A stretch of 64,000 bases of DNA from Burkholderiales bacterium (GCA_030603635.1 JAUVXK010000003.1:1-64000), one strand, 5' to 3'; positions 35,569-44,746 are shown, numbered from the stretch's first letter. Numbers and translations are program-made. Notes: generated by a model not told the origin, from the sequence alone.

Positions 35569-37505
35569 GCGTGGCCGTTTTCTTGCTTCCAGGCTTTGGC
35601 GGCTGCATGCAAGGCGAAGGGCAGCATGGGCCACTTGAAGGGGTTATAGCCCGCACGGCGTACGACCATTCCGAGTCTGTACGAAAGGTGCTGCTGGGCG
35701 CGTTCGGCCTCATGCGCATCTGCGTATTGGTGGATGGGTGGCAGCTTGTGGTCGGTACGCTGGGCTTGCTCACGCTTGAAGGCACGGGCTTCGCTCCACA
35801 GGGCGGGAAGCAGCCACACCTTGCCCCAGAAGGTCTGGTTTTGCTGGATGACGCGAGCGCCCAACCGGTAGGTGAGTTGCTGCTTGACGCGTTCGGCCGC
35901 GCCGTAGTGTTTGGGTTTGGCCGGTTTGGCGTTGGCAGCGGCTTTGAGTTTCTGGTTTTCGAGGTAGTAGCGCTCGAGCTCTTCCTGCACCTGGTGGAGC
36001 TGGTTCAGCAGAAGATCGTTCTCTTCTTTATGTTCAGCCAATGCTGCGGTTTGCTGCTCAGCGCGGGCATTGGCGTCGTTCAGCACCTGCTCCAGATTGC
36101 GCCTGGCTGTCAGAAGTTCATCGTTGGCCTGGCGGAGTGCATCGCGCTCTTGCAGGGCCCGGGCATTGGCAGCCACCTGGGTTTGTTGTTCCTGGGCCTC
36201 CTGTTGCAGTCGCGCTTCGAGGTCGGCCACCTTTTGGGCCTGCAACTCGCTGGTTTTCTGTAGCGTCTGGTGCTGGGCCTGTAGGACTTCGATCTGGCCA
36301 TGCAGGCCGGACTTGACCGCGAACTGCCGCTCGAGCTCTTCCTGCACCTGGTGGAGCTGGTTCAGCAGAAGTTCGTTCTCTTCTTTATGTTCGGCCAATG
36401 CTGCGGTTTGCAGCTTGGCCTGGTTTTTTGCGTCTTGAAGGGTTTGCTCTAGCTGTTGCCTAAGCGCACTGATTTCGAGCTGCTGTTCACTCACCAGTTG
36501 CTGGGTTTGGCTGTGAGCTTGTTCTTGCAGGAGACGTGTGCTTTGCGCCGTCTGGTTTTGCTCAAGCAGTTGCCGGATCTTGTCGGCACTGCGTTCGTGC
36601 AGCTCAATGAGGTGCGCAAGCGTGTTGATTACTGTCTGACGGTGCTGCAAAAAGGCTTGCCAAGCCAATGCAGGGTCTGGTTTATGGGCTTGGGTGTGCG
36701 CAGGCGGCAAGCTGGCGGCGGATTGCAGTTCGGCATACAACTGCAGGGCCGACGGGTAGCGTTTGAGCACGTCGTCAATCAGGTATGACTCCATGGCAGG
36801 TACCTGCCACAGGGTTGCCACGACTTCCGGTGCGACATCCAGCAAGCCAGCGGCCGACTGCAAGGGTGCTGGCAAAGTTGGTGCGGGGGCAGGTGCAAGG
36901 TGGTCAGCGCTTTCGGGCGCGGTGAGAAGTGTAGGCCTCTGCAACTTTTGGCCCATTTGCTGCAAGTAGGCATCGAGCGCCTGGTGCATGTGCTCGGCAC
37001 TGAAAAGCAGACACCTATCGGGGTGGCGCAGGTAAAAACGCAGCAGTGCGCCGTTGTAAGCACTCCAGTTGTCGAGCGGGTTGTGCAGGTCGGCCTCGAC
37101 CAGGTGGGCGCCATGGGTGTCAGCCCACTGACACAGGGCGCTGCCAGGGTGGTCGTACACCAGCACAAAAACGAGGTGGGGGTCGAGTTCGCGCCAGTAT
37201 TCCAGCAAGTAAATAGTGTTGGGGTCGGCCCAGCCCCAGAAGGGTTGGTCAAGATTGCCCAGCAACAGGTCCAGCGCCATGCCGTGCCAAACTGGCCCCG
37301 TCTTGATTGGCGCCAGAGCAGACTCGTCTGTAACAAACTCAACGGGCTCGCACTGGTGTGCTTTGAGTAGCGCTTGGGTAATGTCAAGCGGCGTCATGCC
37401 GTCGCGCCGGGATGGCTGCGGCGGCAGCATGCCGCATTGGCGCAGCAGTCTTTCAACCTCATGCAAGCCACAGGTCGGGTGACCAACGATGCAAACCTTG
37501 TTCAT
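35565..37505 (-). CDS. Sulfotransferase-like coiled-coil protein of the capsule locus
   Basis: A 646-residue protein. The N-terminal ~200 residues resemble a P-loop sulfotransferase: VGHPTCGLHEVERLL at the phosphate-loop position and WGWADPNTIYLLEYW as in the family, but the usual PxSGT-type PAPS loop is altered. A long coiled coil spans ~290-530 and contains a duplicated 28-residue segment. The C-terminal ~100 residues hold two copies of a motif with YRLG followed by LPxAL (LTYRLGARV ... and LSYRLGMVV ...). It may be a scaffold or a chain-length ruler in place of, or in addition to, sulfation. The start MNKVCIVGHP is 10 nt after the kpsD stop. Confidence 0.68.
   Translation of the reverse strand: MNKVCIVGHPTCGLHEVERLLRQCGMLPPQPSRRDGMTPLDITQALLKAHQCEPVEFVTDESALAPIKTGPVWHGMALDLLLGNLDQPFWGWADPNTIYLLEYWRELDPHLVFVLVYDHPGSALCQWADTHGAHLVEADLHNPLDNWSAYNGALLRFYLRHPDRCLLFSAEHMHQALDAYLQQMGQKLQRPTLLTAPESADHLAPAPAPTLPAPLQSAAGLLDVAPEVVATLWQVPAMESYLIDDVLKRYPSALQLYAELQSAASLPPAHTQAHKPDPALAWQAFLQHRQTVINTLAHLIELHERSADKIRQLLEQNQTAQSTRLLQEQAHSQTQQLVSEQQLEISALRQQLEQTLQDAKNQAKLQTAALAEHKEENELLLNQLHQVQEELERQFAVKSGLHGQIEVLQAQHQTLQKTSELQAQKVADLEARLQQEAQEQQTQVAANARALQERDALRQANDELLTARRNLEQVLNDANARAEQQTAALAEHKEENDLLLNQLHQVQEELERYYLENQKLKAAANAKPAKPKHYGAAERVKQQLTYRLGARVIQQNQTFWGKVWLLPALWSEARAFKREQAQRTDHKLPPIHQYADAHEAERAQQHLSYRLGMVVRRAGYNPFKWPMLPFALHAAAKAWKQENGHA
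35971..36055 (+). repeat. 85-bp direct repeat, copy A, inside the coiled-coil gene
   Basis: Nearly identical to positions 36328-36412 (a few mismatches over 85 nt), 357 bp away and in the same orientation and frame. It encodes the EHKEEN(D/E)LLLNQLHQVQEE segment of the coiled coil. Confidence 0.9.
36328..36412 (+). repeat. 85-bp direct repeat, copy B, inside the coiled-coil gene
   Basis: Second copy of the repeat described at 35971. The near-identity at DNA level points to a recent in-frame duplication or gene conversion and offers a site for length variation by recombination. Confidence 0.9.
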
Positions 37506-37515
37506 GATCAACCGT

Positions 37516-39183
37516 TCAGAGCCCAAAGACGACTTTGGCGCTCACCGCTATTTGGTAAATGATTTGCGTCATGTCTTTCCAGAACTGGCGTTGTTTTTCA
37601 TCCACCTTGGGTAGCACCAGGATCTGGTCCCCAGGCTGCACGCGGATGCGGTCGAGGCTTCTGGGGTCTTCAGATTGCTCAAAGCTGCCGTCAAGCCGGG
37701 CCACCACAATTCGGGAATTGTCGGCCCGCTGGGTGTATCCGCCGGCGCGGCTGATGTAGTCCCTCAGCGTGAGTTGGGGTTGATGCGCCACGGCGTTGGG
37801 GAACAGCACTTCACCGTTGATGAGCACCAGGGCGTCTTTGGTGGGGATGCGGACGATGTCGCCGTTTTCCAGCATGATCTGGTCACGACCGGCTGCTTCG
37901 GCAATGAGCACCTGGCCCAGCGGCTCCACCTGCTTGGCACGCTCCACCCACTGCAGGGTGAGGTTGGCTTCTTCGGTGCGCAGGCGAGCTTCGTCGCTGC
38001 TGCCGCTGCGGGCCGTGAGCAGCGCGGCTTCCAGGCTGCGCAGGCTGGTGGCGAGCATGTCTTTTTGCCGCTGCTTCACGCTTTGGCGAAACAGCTGCAC
38101 GTTCTGGATTTGCGACCGTTCGTTCAGTTGAATGCGTTGCAACAGTTCACCCAGCTGGCTGCCATAGGGCAGCACATATTCTTGCGGGCTTTGGTGCTCG
38201 CCTTCCACCCGAACGGTGATGGTGCCGGGTTTTTTGTCGGCGGTGAATTCCACTTCGTCGCCATTGCCCACGGCCAACTGGCTGGCCTGGGCGAGTTCAT
38301 GGTATTCCACATTGCGCACAGTACCGGTGTTGCGAGTGATGCGCACATGGGTGGCAGCTGCTTGCGGTTTGGCCAACTGGGTGAGCTGGGGCAGGGGCAG
38401 CGTATTGCCTGTGAATTCAAAGCGTTTGGCATTGGCGGCCAAGCCATGGACCTTCACGGTGCTGGCCTTGGGCGGGACAAAGATCACGTCGCCCGTGGCC
38501 AGTTGCACCTGAGGCATGCGCCCGCTGAGCAGAAAGTCGTACAGGTTGACGGTGGCGCGAACTTGTTCACCGCGTTTGACCTGCAAGGCCAGGAAGGTGC
38601 CCCGGTCGGGGTCGATGCCGCCGGCCTGGTCGAGGTAGTGGAGCAGGCTGTCCATGCTGGTGCCACTGTACAAGCCAGGGCGTGGCACGAAGCCGCTCAC
38701 AAACACGCGCACGGGCTGGGCTTCGGCCAGGCTGGCGTAGCTGTTGACGTTGGCGCGGTACACGCGACCAAGGGCGGCAGCCACGGTGGCTTGCAAATCG
38801 GCGTTGCGCACGCCGCGCACCTGTACGGGCCCCACGTTAGGCACAAAAATGTTGCCCTGGGGGTCCACCACAAGGCTGGCGTCGAACTCGAAGGCGCCCC
38901 AGAGGCGGAGTTGCACCGTGTCGCCGGTAGCGACGAGGTAATCCGGGTTGAACACGGTGGCACCCTCGCGCGCAAAGGCACCGGTGAAGAGCTGGGCGCC
39001 GAACACATCGCTCACCATGGGGCGGAGCGGGGCGGCAGGAGCCGTGACGTGAGCGGGGGCCGTTGGCGGAGCCGGTGGCGTTTGGGCTTGGGTTGCCGTT
39101 GTGAACAGGCTCAGAAGCGTGACCAACCACGCCCTGCGCCAGGCAGCGAGATGGAGTAGGGGAGGCGAAGAGGGGGGAAGCAT
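37516..39183 (-). CDS. kpsD: Capsule polysaccharide export outer-membrane protein (KpsD/Wza-like)
   Basis: A 555-residue protein with a signal peptide (LVTLLSLFTTATQAQ). The polysaccharide-export signature is seen in YLVATGDTVQLRLWGAFEFD and VDPQGNIFVPNVGPVQVRGV. Several SLBB-type domains follow (VFVSGFVPRPGLYSGT, VLINGEVLFPNAVAHQPQ, RDYISRAGGYTQRAD). The length is very close to E. coli KpsD (~560). It lies 12 nt after kpsE. It should form the periplasmic/outer-membrane channel for ABC-dependent export. Confidence 0.92.
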   Translation of the reverse strand: MLPPSSPPLLHLAAWRRAWLVTLLSLFTTATQAQTPPAPPTAPAHVTAPAAPLRPMVSDVFGAQLFTGAFAREGATVFNPDYLVATGDTVQLRLWGAFEFDASLVVDPQGNIFVPNVGPVQVRGVRNADLQATVAAALGRVYRANVNSYASLAEAQPVRVFVSGFVPRPGLYSGTSMDSLLHYLDQAGGIDPDRGTFLALQVKRGEQVRATVNLYDFLLSGRMPQVQLATGDVIFVPPKASTVKVHGLAANAKRFEFTGNTLPLPQLTQLAKPQAAATHVRITRNTGTVRNVEYHELAQASQLAVGNGDEVEFTADKKPGTITVRVEGEHQSPQEYVLPYGSQLGELLQRIQLNERSQIQNVQLFRQSVKQRQKDMLATSLRSLEAALLTARSGSSDEARLRTEEANLTLQWVERAKQVEPLGQVLIAEAAGRDQIMLENGDIVRIPTKDALVLINGEVLFPNAVAHQPQLTLRDYISRAGGYTQRADNSRIVVARLDGSFEQSEDPRSLDRIRVQPGDQILVLPKVDEKQRQFWKDMTQIIYQIAVSAKVVFGL

Positions 39184-39195
39184 CTTGGGGTCCTG

Positions 39196-40299
39196 TCAGT
39201 CCTGATGGTCGCGCACAATGGCCAGCAACAGTTGCAGTACGCCCGCCAGCAGCATGGCCGCCAGGGCATACACGGCGGTGTTGTAGAGGCGGCGGGGTTG
39301 AAGAGGGTATTCGGGCAGGTTGGGGGCTTGGAGGACCTGGACTTTCTTGAGTGTGCGCGCGGCGTCTACCCGGCCACGCTCGAGCGATGTGAGAGCGGTG
39401 GTGAGCACCTGCTGCGCGAACTCGGCGTCGAGCTGCAAGCGCTGGAATTCTTCGACTGCGGTGTTGAGGGTGCCGCCCTGAGGGGCGGCAAGGCGTGCGC
39501 GCTCACGCGCGAGCTGGTTTTCCACGGCAGCAATCTGACTGTTTACCTCCACCAGTTGCGTGGCTTGTGGTTGCAGGAAGCTTTGCAGGCCGGTGCGGCG
39601 GGTTTGCAATTCGGCGAGCTGGCCTTCAAGCCGGGCCACGATGGCTGCGAAGTTTTCGGCGGTAGCCTGTGGAGACACCAGCCCCTTGCGGTTCTGGTAG
39701 GCGAGTAAGGCCGAACGGGTGGCTTTGACGCGTTCGTTGAGTTCCTGCACCTGCACTTCGAGGAACCGCACCTGTTCCTGGGCCAGTTCATGGCCCAGGG
39801 CGTTCATGTGGCGTTCGCCTTCGGCCAGGAGGCGTGCCGCTATGGCCTGGGCCACTTCGGGCGTATAGGCCTGCGCACGGATGACGAGCACTCCGGCAAA
39901 TTCGTCCAGTTCGATGCTGACGCGCCGCATGAAGTAGCGGTGGAAGGTTTCGAGCGGGGCGTCGGTCTGCCAGAGGCGAGAAAGCCAGTCGCCATGGCTG
40001 CTGTAATGGGCGCGCAGTTGAAGTTCGGTGTCGAGGGTTTGCAGGATGTCAAGCGAGCGGAGGTGATCGCGCAGCAGGAGCTGGTCGGCCCGGGTGTTGC
40101 CAGTGGCACCGCCGAGCAGGCTGGCAAAGTCCATGGACTGACCGCTGGACAGATCAGCCCGGCTGAGGGTGACCCGGGCTTCCGAGACGAAGCGGTCGGC
40201 AGCACCCAGAAGCCAATAAAAACTGCTGAGCACTATGAAGCCTGTTGCAACCCAAAGGAAGGGGGCTTTGCGAAGCACCGATGAAATGGAGGAGCTCAT
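39196..40299 (-). CDS. kpsE: Capsule export inner-membrane protein (KpsE-like, PCP-3)
   Basis: A 367-residue protein with one membrane helix at each end (WVATGFIVLSSFYWLL; YALAAMLLAGVLQLLLAIV) and a long periplasmic coiled coil between. The proline-rich APNLPEYPLQPRR stretch before the second helix is typical of polysaccharide co-polymerase proteins. It overlaps kpsT by 4 nt and links the ABC exporter to KpsD. Confidence 0.92.
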   Translation of the reverse strand: MSSSISSVLRKAPFLWVATGFIVLSSFYWLLGAADRFVSEARVTLSRADLSSGQSMDFASLLGGATGNTRADQLLLRDHLRSLDILQTLDTELQLRAHYSSHGDWLSRLWQTDAPLETFHRYFMRRVSIELDEFAGVLVIRAQAYTPEVAQAIAARLLAEGERHMNALGHELAQEQVRFLEVQVQELNERVKATRSALLAYQNRKGLVSPQATAENFAAIVARLEGQLAELQTRRTGLQSFLQPQATQLVEVNSQIAAVENQLARERARLAAPQGGTLNTAVEEFQRLQLDAEFAQQVLTTALTSLERGRVDAARTLKKVQVLQAPNLPEYPLQPRRLYNTAVYALAAMLLAGVLQLLLAIVRDHQD

Positions 40300-40961
40300 G
40301 CGGGGATGGTTTTCTGGTAGGCCTGGATGGCGTCTTCTATCTGGTCGAACCAGTGCGCTTGCCCTTCATGCAGCCAAATGCCTGCGGTGCAGAATTTTTT
40401 GAGTGTGCCGGTGCTGTGTGATGTCATGATGAGGCTGGCGCGACCGGTGAGATTGTGAAAAGCCTCTCTGGCTTTGGCCTGGAAGGCCGCGTCGCCCGTG
40501 GAGGTGACTTCGTCGGAAATGTAGACGTCGAAGTCGAACGCAAGCGACATGCCGAACTGGAGGCGTGACTTCATGCCACTGGAGTAGGTTTTCACGGGCT
40601 CGTCAAAGTAGGGGCCGATGTCGGCAAAGTTTTCAATGAAGGCGACACGATCGGGCAGGTCGGCTTCATGACCGTGGAGGCGGCACACGAATTTGGCGTT
40701 TTGACGCCCAGTGAGCGAACCTTGCAACCCTCCGCCAAATCCCATGGGCCATGAGACTTTGCACAGGCGTTGAACCCGGCCTTTGCTGGGCTGGTCGATG
40801 CCACCGATAAGGCGCAGCAGGGTGGATTTGCCCGCGCCGTTGCGACCAATGAGCCCGACGCTGGTTTTGGCTGGGATGGTGAAATTGATCCCGCGCAACA
40901 CCCACGGGCCGGCGCCATGGTCGGTTTGATAGCGTTTGTAAACATTTTGCACCACGATCAC
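40296..40961 (-). CDS. kpsT: Capsule ABC exporter ATPase
   Basis: A 221-residue ATPase. Walker A is GRNGAGKST, the signature lies in YSSGMKSRLQFGMSLA, and Walker B is in FDFDVYISDEVTSTGD. The short length and altered signature are typical for KpsT/Wzt-short proteins, which lack a carbohydrate-binding C-terminal domain. It overlaps both kpsE and kpsM by 4 nt. Confidence 0.95.
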   Translation of the reverse strand: MIVVQNVYKRYQTDHGAGPWVLRGINFTIPAKTSVGLIGRNGAGKSTLLRLIGGIDQPSKGRVQRLCKVSWPMGFGGGLQGSLTGRQNAKFVCRLHGHEADLPDRVAFIENFADIGPYFDEPVKTYSSGMKSRLQFGMSLAFDFDVYISDEVTSTGDAAFQAKAREAFHNLTGRASLIMTSHSTGTLKKFCTAGIWLHEGQAHWFDQIEDAIQAYQKTIPA

Positions 40962-41737
40962 AGAGCCACCAATCTGCGCTGGAAGCGTACATGCAGGGCG
41001 AGGCCTAAAAAGAGCACCACCAGGGTGAACCCATGCAAATAGGCCAGGCTGAGCTCGGGGACAGCATGGTAAAAAGGCGCAATGCCCGCGCGTACCCCTT
41101 CAACACCATGGGCAATGGGGTTGAACATGATCCATTCCCTCCATGGGTAGGGGATGGCGGACAAGGGGAAAATGACCCCGGAGATGAGCATGAGCGGCAT
41201 CATGAGCATACCGAGGATGTTGCCGAGTTCTGGCACCAGCTCGGCAGCGACAGAGGTCGCCAGGCCCCAGGCCATTCCAAGCCCCCAGAGCCCGACCAAG
41301 GCGCTGGCCACCGTGAGCGGGGCGTGCAACTGAAGCGGTATGCCCCATAGTCCTGCGCCTGTGAGCACGATGGCGGCCACGATGAACATGAGCAGGCCCT
41401 CCAGAAGGCCACGAACCAACACCGAATCAACGGGTTTGACCTGCCGGTAAGCATACAGTGCCTGGTTGGCTCCCACAGCGGCCTGCCCCTGGATCGCGGT
41501 TCGCCGGAACAAGAAGAAGGCCAGCATACCGGTGATGATCCAGAGGGCCGTGTCCATGCCACCCACGTGCCGCATGCGCAGGACGGTGAAGATGAACACG
41601 AAGAACGCCATGTGGGCGACAGGTTCCAGCAGGAGCCAGAACAGGGCTGCCCGGCGACCGAAGAGCCGCGAGACGGCTTCGCGCAGCAGCAGCGCACGCC
41701 AGACAGCGAGGGTGACTTGCCAGGGTGGGCGGGTCAT
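40958..41737 (-). CDS. kpsM: Capsule ABC exporter permease
   Basis: A 259-residue integral membrane protein of the ABC-2 family with about six membrane spans. MFNPIAHGVEGVRAGIAPFYH near the end is a strong match to the KpsM family. It overlaps kpsT (ATGA) and is overlapped by 4 nt by the kpsS stop, so all three are translationally coupled. Confidence 0.95.
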   Translation of the reverse strand: MTRPPWQVTLAVWRALLLREAVSRLFGRRAALFWLLLEPVAHMAFFVFIFTVLRMRHVGGMDTALWIITGMLAFFLFRRTAIQGQAAVGANQALYAYRQVKPVDSVLVRGLLEGLLMFIVAAIVLTGAGLWGIPLQLHAPLTVASALVGLWGLGMAWGLATSVAAELVPELGNILGMLMMPLMLISGVIFPLSAIPYPWREWIMFNPIAHGVEGVRAGIAPFYHAVPELSLAYLHGFTLVVLFLGLALHVRFQRRLVAL

Positions 41738-43032
41738 GCCGACTGGCCTTCCCGGGGTGGCATGTGCCAGAGCAGGGGCTCGGTTGGCAGGCCGTAGACG
41801 TTGCAGGGTACCTGAGTGAGGTGGATGATCTGTGCCAGTAACGATGATGTTTCGGGTTCTGCTGGCGGGTGGTGGTGGGCCCAGAAGTCATTGAGCTCAC
41901 CACCGAAGGTCACGCCCGGTTGTTTGTAAAGCGCTTCGCCCATGACCATGAGTGGTTTGCGGTGCACGAGGCTTTGCATGCCCACCGTGCTGTTGATGAC
42001 CAGAACGCCCTGTGCATGGCGCACCAGCGTAGGGGTGTGCCCTTCGACCAAGGCTTGCACTCGGTTGGAAATGCCCAGCTCCCTGGCAAGGCTCCGAATG
42101 AAAGCGATATGACCGGGTCCCCCACGGGAAAAGGGATGCTGTTTGAAAACCAGTGTGGCTTGTGCCGGTGCATGCTGTGCGAAGGAGCACATGACTTCAA
42201 TGATGAAGTCGGTGTTTTCGGTAAAGCGGCTGTGATGGGTGATCTGAGAGTCACCGTCATGTTGCAAGGCGACGAGGAAGTAATGGTTGTTGGCGAGCAG
42301 GCGGACTTGGCGGTTATCGTGGAATTGGTGTATTTGCTTGCGCAGCCATGAACGCACCCAGTAGGCCGCATGCCGAGCGATGGATGTGGGTTTGTGATGG
42401 CTGTAGTGGGGGAACTCGGTAGACGCCCAACGCATGTGCAGGTAGTGGCGCATGGCAAAGAGGGCCATTTGCCTGAACTGGTGTTTGGTGGTGGGCGGGT
42501 GCTGCAGGGTTGGGGCGGCGTTCGCAGGTTCCCAACGGTAGCGCTTCAGCGTGGTGGAGTAGCCATTGACCCCACCCAATTCCATGGTGATGTAGCCAGG
42601 GCGGACATAGCCTTCTTCCAACACCACAATGGGGATGCCAGCCTGATTGGCCGCTTCAATGGCGTGGACATGGTAGAAGCGCGTTTGTCCGAACAGCACC
42701 ACGCAGCAGGGTTGGAGCGCTTGGAGTTGCTTTGCAATGAATGGTGCCCACTCCTCGGGTGGTGCCGTGTAGGTGATGGGTGCTATGCGGCGGGTGTCGG
42801 CCAGGTCGCCGCCTTGCAGGGCGATACGGTGCACACGGGTGCCACGTTCCTGCAGCCAAGCGGTGAGTCGATCAAAAAAGGGCCCTACGGGGCCCTGCAG
42901 GAGAAGCACCGTTCGAGACTGAGACAGTAACACCAGGGCCGGATTGATGGTTGTAAGTTCCTGATCGGATGGGGAGGACAAACAACGTCCGGTGGGCCCG
43001 TGGCGAGGCCCGGTGTCGATGATTCTGGCCAA
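41734..43032 (-). CDS. kpsS: Capsule polysaccharide Kdo transferase KpsS-like
   Basis: A 432-residue protein. Motifs of the KpsS family are VVLLGQTRFY-like (VVLFGQTRFYHVHAIE), VLEEGYVRPGYITMELGGVN, KQHPFSRG, and VLVINSTVGMQSLVHRKPLMVMG. KpsS adds the first Kdo to lyso-phosphatidylglycerol, and KpsC continues. It is the first gene of the capsule operon. The start is uncertain; a later start nearer NPALVLLSQSRTVLLLQGP is possible, since the first ~30 residues look non-conserved. Confidence 0.9.
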   Translation of the reverse strand: MARIIDTGPRHGPTGRCLSSPSDQELTTINPALVLLSQSRTVLLLQGPVGPFFDRLTAWLQERGTRVHRIALQGGDLADTRRIAPITYTAPPEEWAPFIAKQLQALQPCCVVLFGQTRFYHVHAIEAANQAGIPIVVLEEGYVRPGYITMELGGVNGYSTTLKRYRWEPANAAPTLQHPPTTKHQFRQMALFAMRHYLHMRWASTEFPHYSHHKPTSIARHAAYWVRSWLRKQIHQFHDNRQVRLLANNHYFLVALQHDGDSQITHHSRFTENTDFIIEVMCSFAQHAPAQATLVFKQHPFSRGGPGHIAFIRSLARELGISNRVQALVEGHTPTLVRHAQGVLVINSTVGMQSLVHRKPLMVMGEALYKQPGVTFGGELNDFWAHHHPPAEPETSSLLAQIIHLTQVPCNVYGLPTEPLLWHMPPREGQSA

Positions 43033-43070
43033 AAGTCTGTCCCTCCGTTGACAGAAAAAACTCCGTTCTT

Positions 43071-43078
43071 ATTTTATA
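43071..43078 (-). promoter_or_regulatory. Possible -10 element for the capsule operon
   Basis: On the minus strand TATAAAAT lies 39 nt upstream of the kpsS start in an AT-rich 40-nt stretch. No matching -35 is visible at 16-18 nt; the position is occupied by a GC hairpin. It is offered only as a candidate for the start of the 23-kb capsule transcription unit. Confidence 0.3.
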
Positions 43079-43095
43079 GGGAGAATCGCTGAAAC

Positions 43096-43117
43096 CGGCC
43101 GCTCAGCAGGGCGGCCG
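43096..43117 (-). terminator. GC-rich hairpin after the PpiC-like gene
   Basis: Perfect 7-bp stem CGGCCGC/GCGGCCG with an 8-nt loop, 7 nt after the isomerase stop. The following minus-strand sequence GGTTTCAG has only a short T run, so termination strength is uncertain. It separates the isomerase operon from the capsule operon. Confidence 0.5.
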
Positions 43118-43123
43118 TGGTGA

Positions 43124-43897
43124 TTACTGAATCCGGGCCTTCGCGCGCAGGTTTTCCTGGAAGTCCACCAGCTTTTGCTGCTGCAGTGACTGCTCGATCT
43201 GGGGGCGTAGTTCGTCTACGCTGGGGAGTTCAGCCTGGCGGATGTCGTCCACGCGGATGATGTGCCAGCCGAACTGGCTGCGCACGGGGGTTTCGGTCAT
43301 CTGGCCCTTGTTCAGCTTGATCATGGCTTCAGAGAATTCAGACACGAACACGTTGGCGCCTGCCCAGTCCAGGTCGCCGCCGGCTTGGCCGGATCCCGTA
43401 TCCAGCGAACGGGTGCGGGCCAGTTCTTCGAAGCGGGCGCCCCCCTTGATCTGGGCGATGAGCGTCTTGGCTTCGGCCTCGGTTTCGACCAGGATGTGGC
43501 GGGAGCGGTATTCCTGGCCACCGTTGGCGGCCACGAACTTGTCGTATTCGGCCTTGATTTCGGCGTCGGTGACGGGGTTCTTGCGCTGGAAGTCGTTGAA
43601 GAGCTCGCGGATCAGGATGGTCTGGGCGGCCAGTTCGACCTGGGCGCGGTACTCGGGCTGAGCCTTGATGCCGCGCTTTTCCGCTTCCTGCACGAAGATT
43701 TCACGCAGGATGACCTCTTCCCGGAGCTGCTCGCGCACGGCGGCATCGACCGGGCGACCGGAGCGCTCGATCTGCTTGGCCAGGGCGTCCAGCCGGGAGG
43801 AAGGAACGGGCTTGCCGTTGATGATGGCGATGTTCTGGGCGTGGGCGGGCAGGGCCAGTATGGTGGCCAGGGCCACGGCGGTGAGCAGACGTTTCAT
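43124..43897 (-). CDS. Periplasmic peptidyl-prolyl isomerase, PpiC/SurA type
   Basis: A 257-residue protein with a signal peptide (MKRLLTAVALATILALPAHAQ) and a helical N-terminal chaperone part. A parvulin domain follows at ~130-225 (YRSRHILVETEAEAKTLIAQ, FEELARTRSLDTGSGQAGGDLDW, SQFGWHIIRVDD). It helps fold outer-membrane or secreted proteins. It is the last gene of a Crp-like regulator/msrB/yciB/bolA run. PpiD- or PrsA-like naming is also possible. Confidence 0.93.
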   Translation of the reverse strand: MKRLLTAVALATILALPAHAQNIAIINGKPVPSSRLDALAKQIERSGRPVDAAVREQLREEVILREIFVQEAEKRGIKAQPEYRAQVELAAQTILIRELFNDFQRKNPVTDAEIKAEYDKFVAANGGQEYRSRHILVETEAEAKTLIAQIKGGARFEELARTRSLDTGSGQAGGDLDWAGANVFVSEFSEAMIKLNKGQMTETPVRSQFGWHIIRVDDIRQAELPSVDELRPQIEQSLQQQKLVDFQENLRAKARIQ

Positions 43898-43921
43898 GAG
43901 GGGGTGGTCGTTGACAGAAAA

Positions 43922-44197
43922 CTAGCGTTGGATGTCGATGGCCAGGGCGTGGAGCCCGGCGTCGATATAAGGTTGCAGTGCATCATACACAAGCCGGTGG
44001 GCGGCCACGCGGTTTTGGCTGGCGAACAGTGGTGAGGCGATGCGTACCCGGAAGTGCGTGCCGTAGCCCAGCCCGTTGGCGCCGGCGTGGCCGGCGTGGG
44101 CGGCGCTTTCGTCCAGAACCTCCAGTGCCGTGGGGGACAGGCGCTCGCGCAGGGTGGCTTCCAGCGCGGCGGCGGTAGGAACGCTGGGTAGGCTCAT
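43922..44197 (-). CDS. bolA: BolA family protein
   Basis: A 91-residue protein with the KH-like BolA fold. The conserved pieces are [24 protein letters not shown], and [17 protein letters not shown]. The HAGH region supplies the metal/Fe-S-glutaredoxin-binding histidine. Its ATG overlaps the end of yciB by 4 nt. It is the subgroup without the glutaredoxin gene next to it. A longer upstream reading is rejected since it lies inside yciB. Confidence 0.92.
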   Translation of the reverse strand: MSLPSVPTAAALEATLRERLSPTALEVLDESAAHAGHAGANGLGYGTHFRVRIASPLFASQNRVAAHRLVYDALQPYIDAGLHALAIDIQR

Positions 44198-44739
44198 GGC
44201 TTTTCGGCGCTGGGCTCTTCCTTCAGGTGGCGTGCCACGTAGAGCCCTTGGCCGACCAGGAAAAGCACCGGGAATATGTAGCCCCACAGCTTGAAGTTGA
44301 CCCAGGCCTCGGTGGAGAAGTACGCCGCCACATAGGCGTTGATGCCGGCCATGAACAGGAAGTAGAGCACCCAGGCCACGGTGAGGCGTGCCCAGACGTC
44401 ATCAGGCAGCTTGAGCTGGCTGCTCAGGAGCATCTGCAGGAAGTTCTTTTTCCAGACCCACAGCGCCGCGCCCAGCACGATGGCCATGCTCGTATACATG
44501 ACGGTGGGCTTCCACTTGATGAAGCGCTCGTCCTGGAGCAGCAAGGTGAGGGCGCCGAACACCAGCACCAGCAGCAGGGTGACTTTCTGCAGGGTCTGCA
44601 GGCGGCGGTCGATGCCATAGATGAGCGCGGTCTGGACCACGGTGGCACCCATCAGCACGGCGGTGGCGGCGTAGATGTCGTGCATCTTGTACGCCACCAC
44701 GAACAGGGCAATGGGGAAAAAATCGATGAGAAGACGCAT
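44194..44739 (-). CDS. yciB: Inner-membrane septation protein A (YciB/IspZ)
   Basis: A 181-residue membrane protein with about five to six hydrophobic spans. The start [18 protein letters not shown] and the segment [17 protein letters not shown] are family-diagnostic. It is implicated in cell-envelope/septum integrity in enterobacteria. It overlaps bolA by 4 nt, a common betaproteobacterial arrangement together with msrB and a PpiC-like isomerase. Confidence 0.94.
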   Translation of the reverse strand: MRLLIDFFPIALFVVAYKMHDIYAATAVLMGATVVQTALIYGIDRRLQTLQKVTLLLVLVFGALTLLLQDERFIKWKPTVMYTSMAIVLGAALWVWKKNFLQMLLSSQLKLPDDVWARLTVAWVLYFLFMAGINAYVAAYFSTEAWVNFKLWGYIFPVLFLVGQGLYVARHLKEEPSAEKP

Positions 44740-44746
44740 CCCCCGA

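Noticed and set aside
43048-43076. TTGACA with an AT-rich -10-like stretch on the plus strand
   Set aside because: It would transcribe antisense into the PpiC-like gene, and the -10 match is poor.
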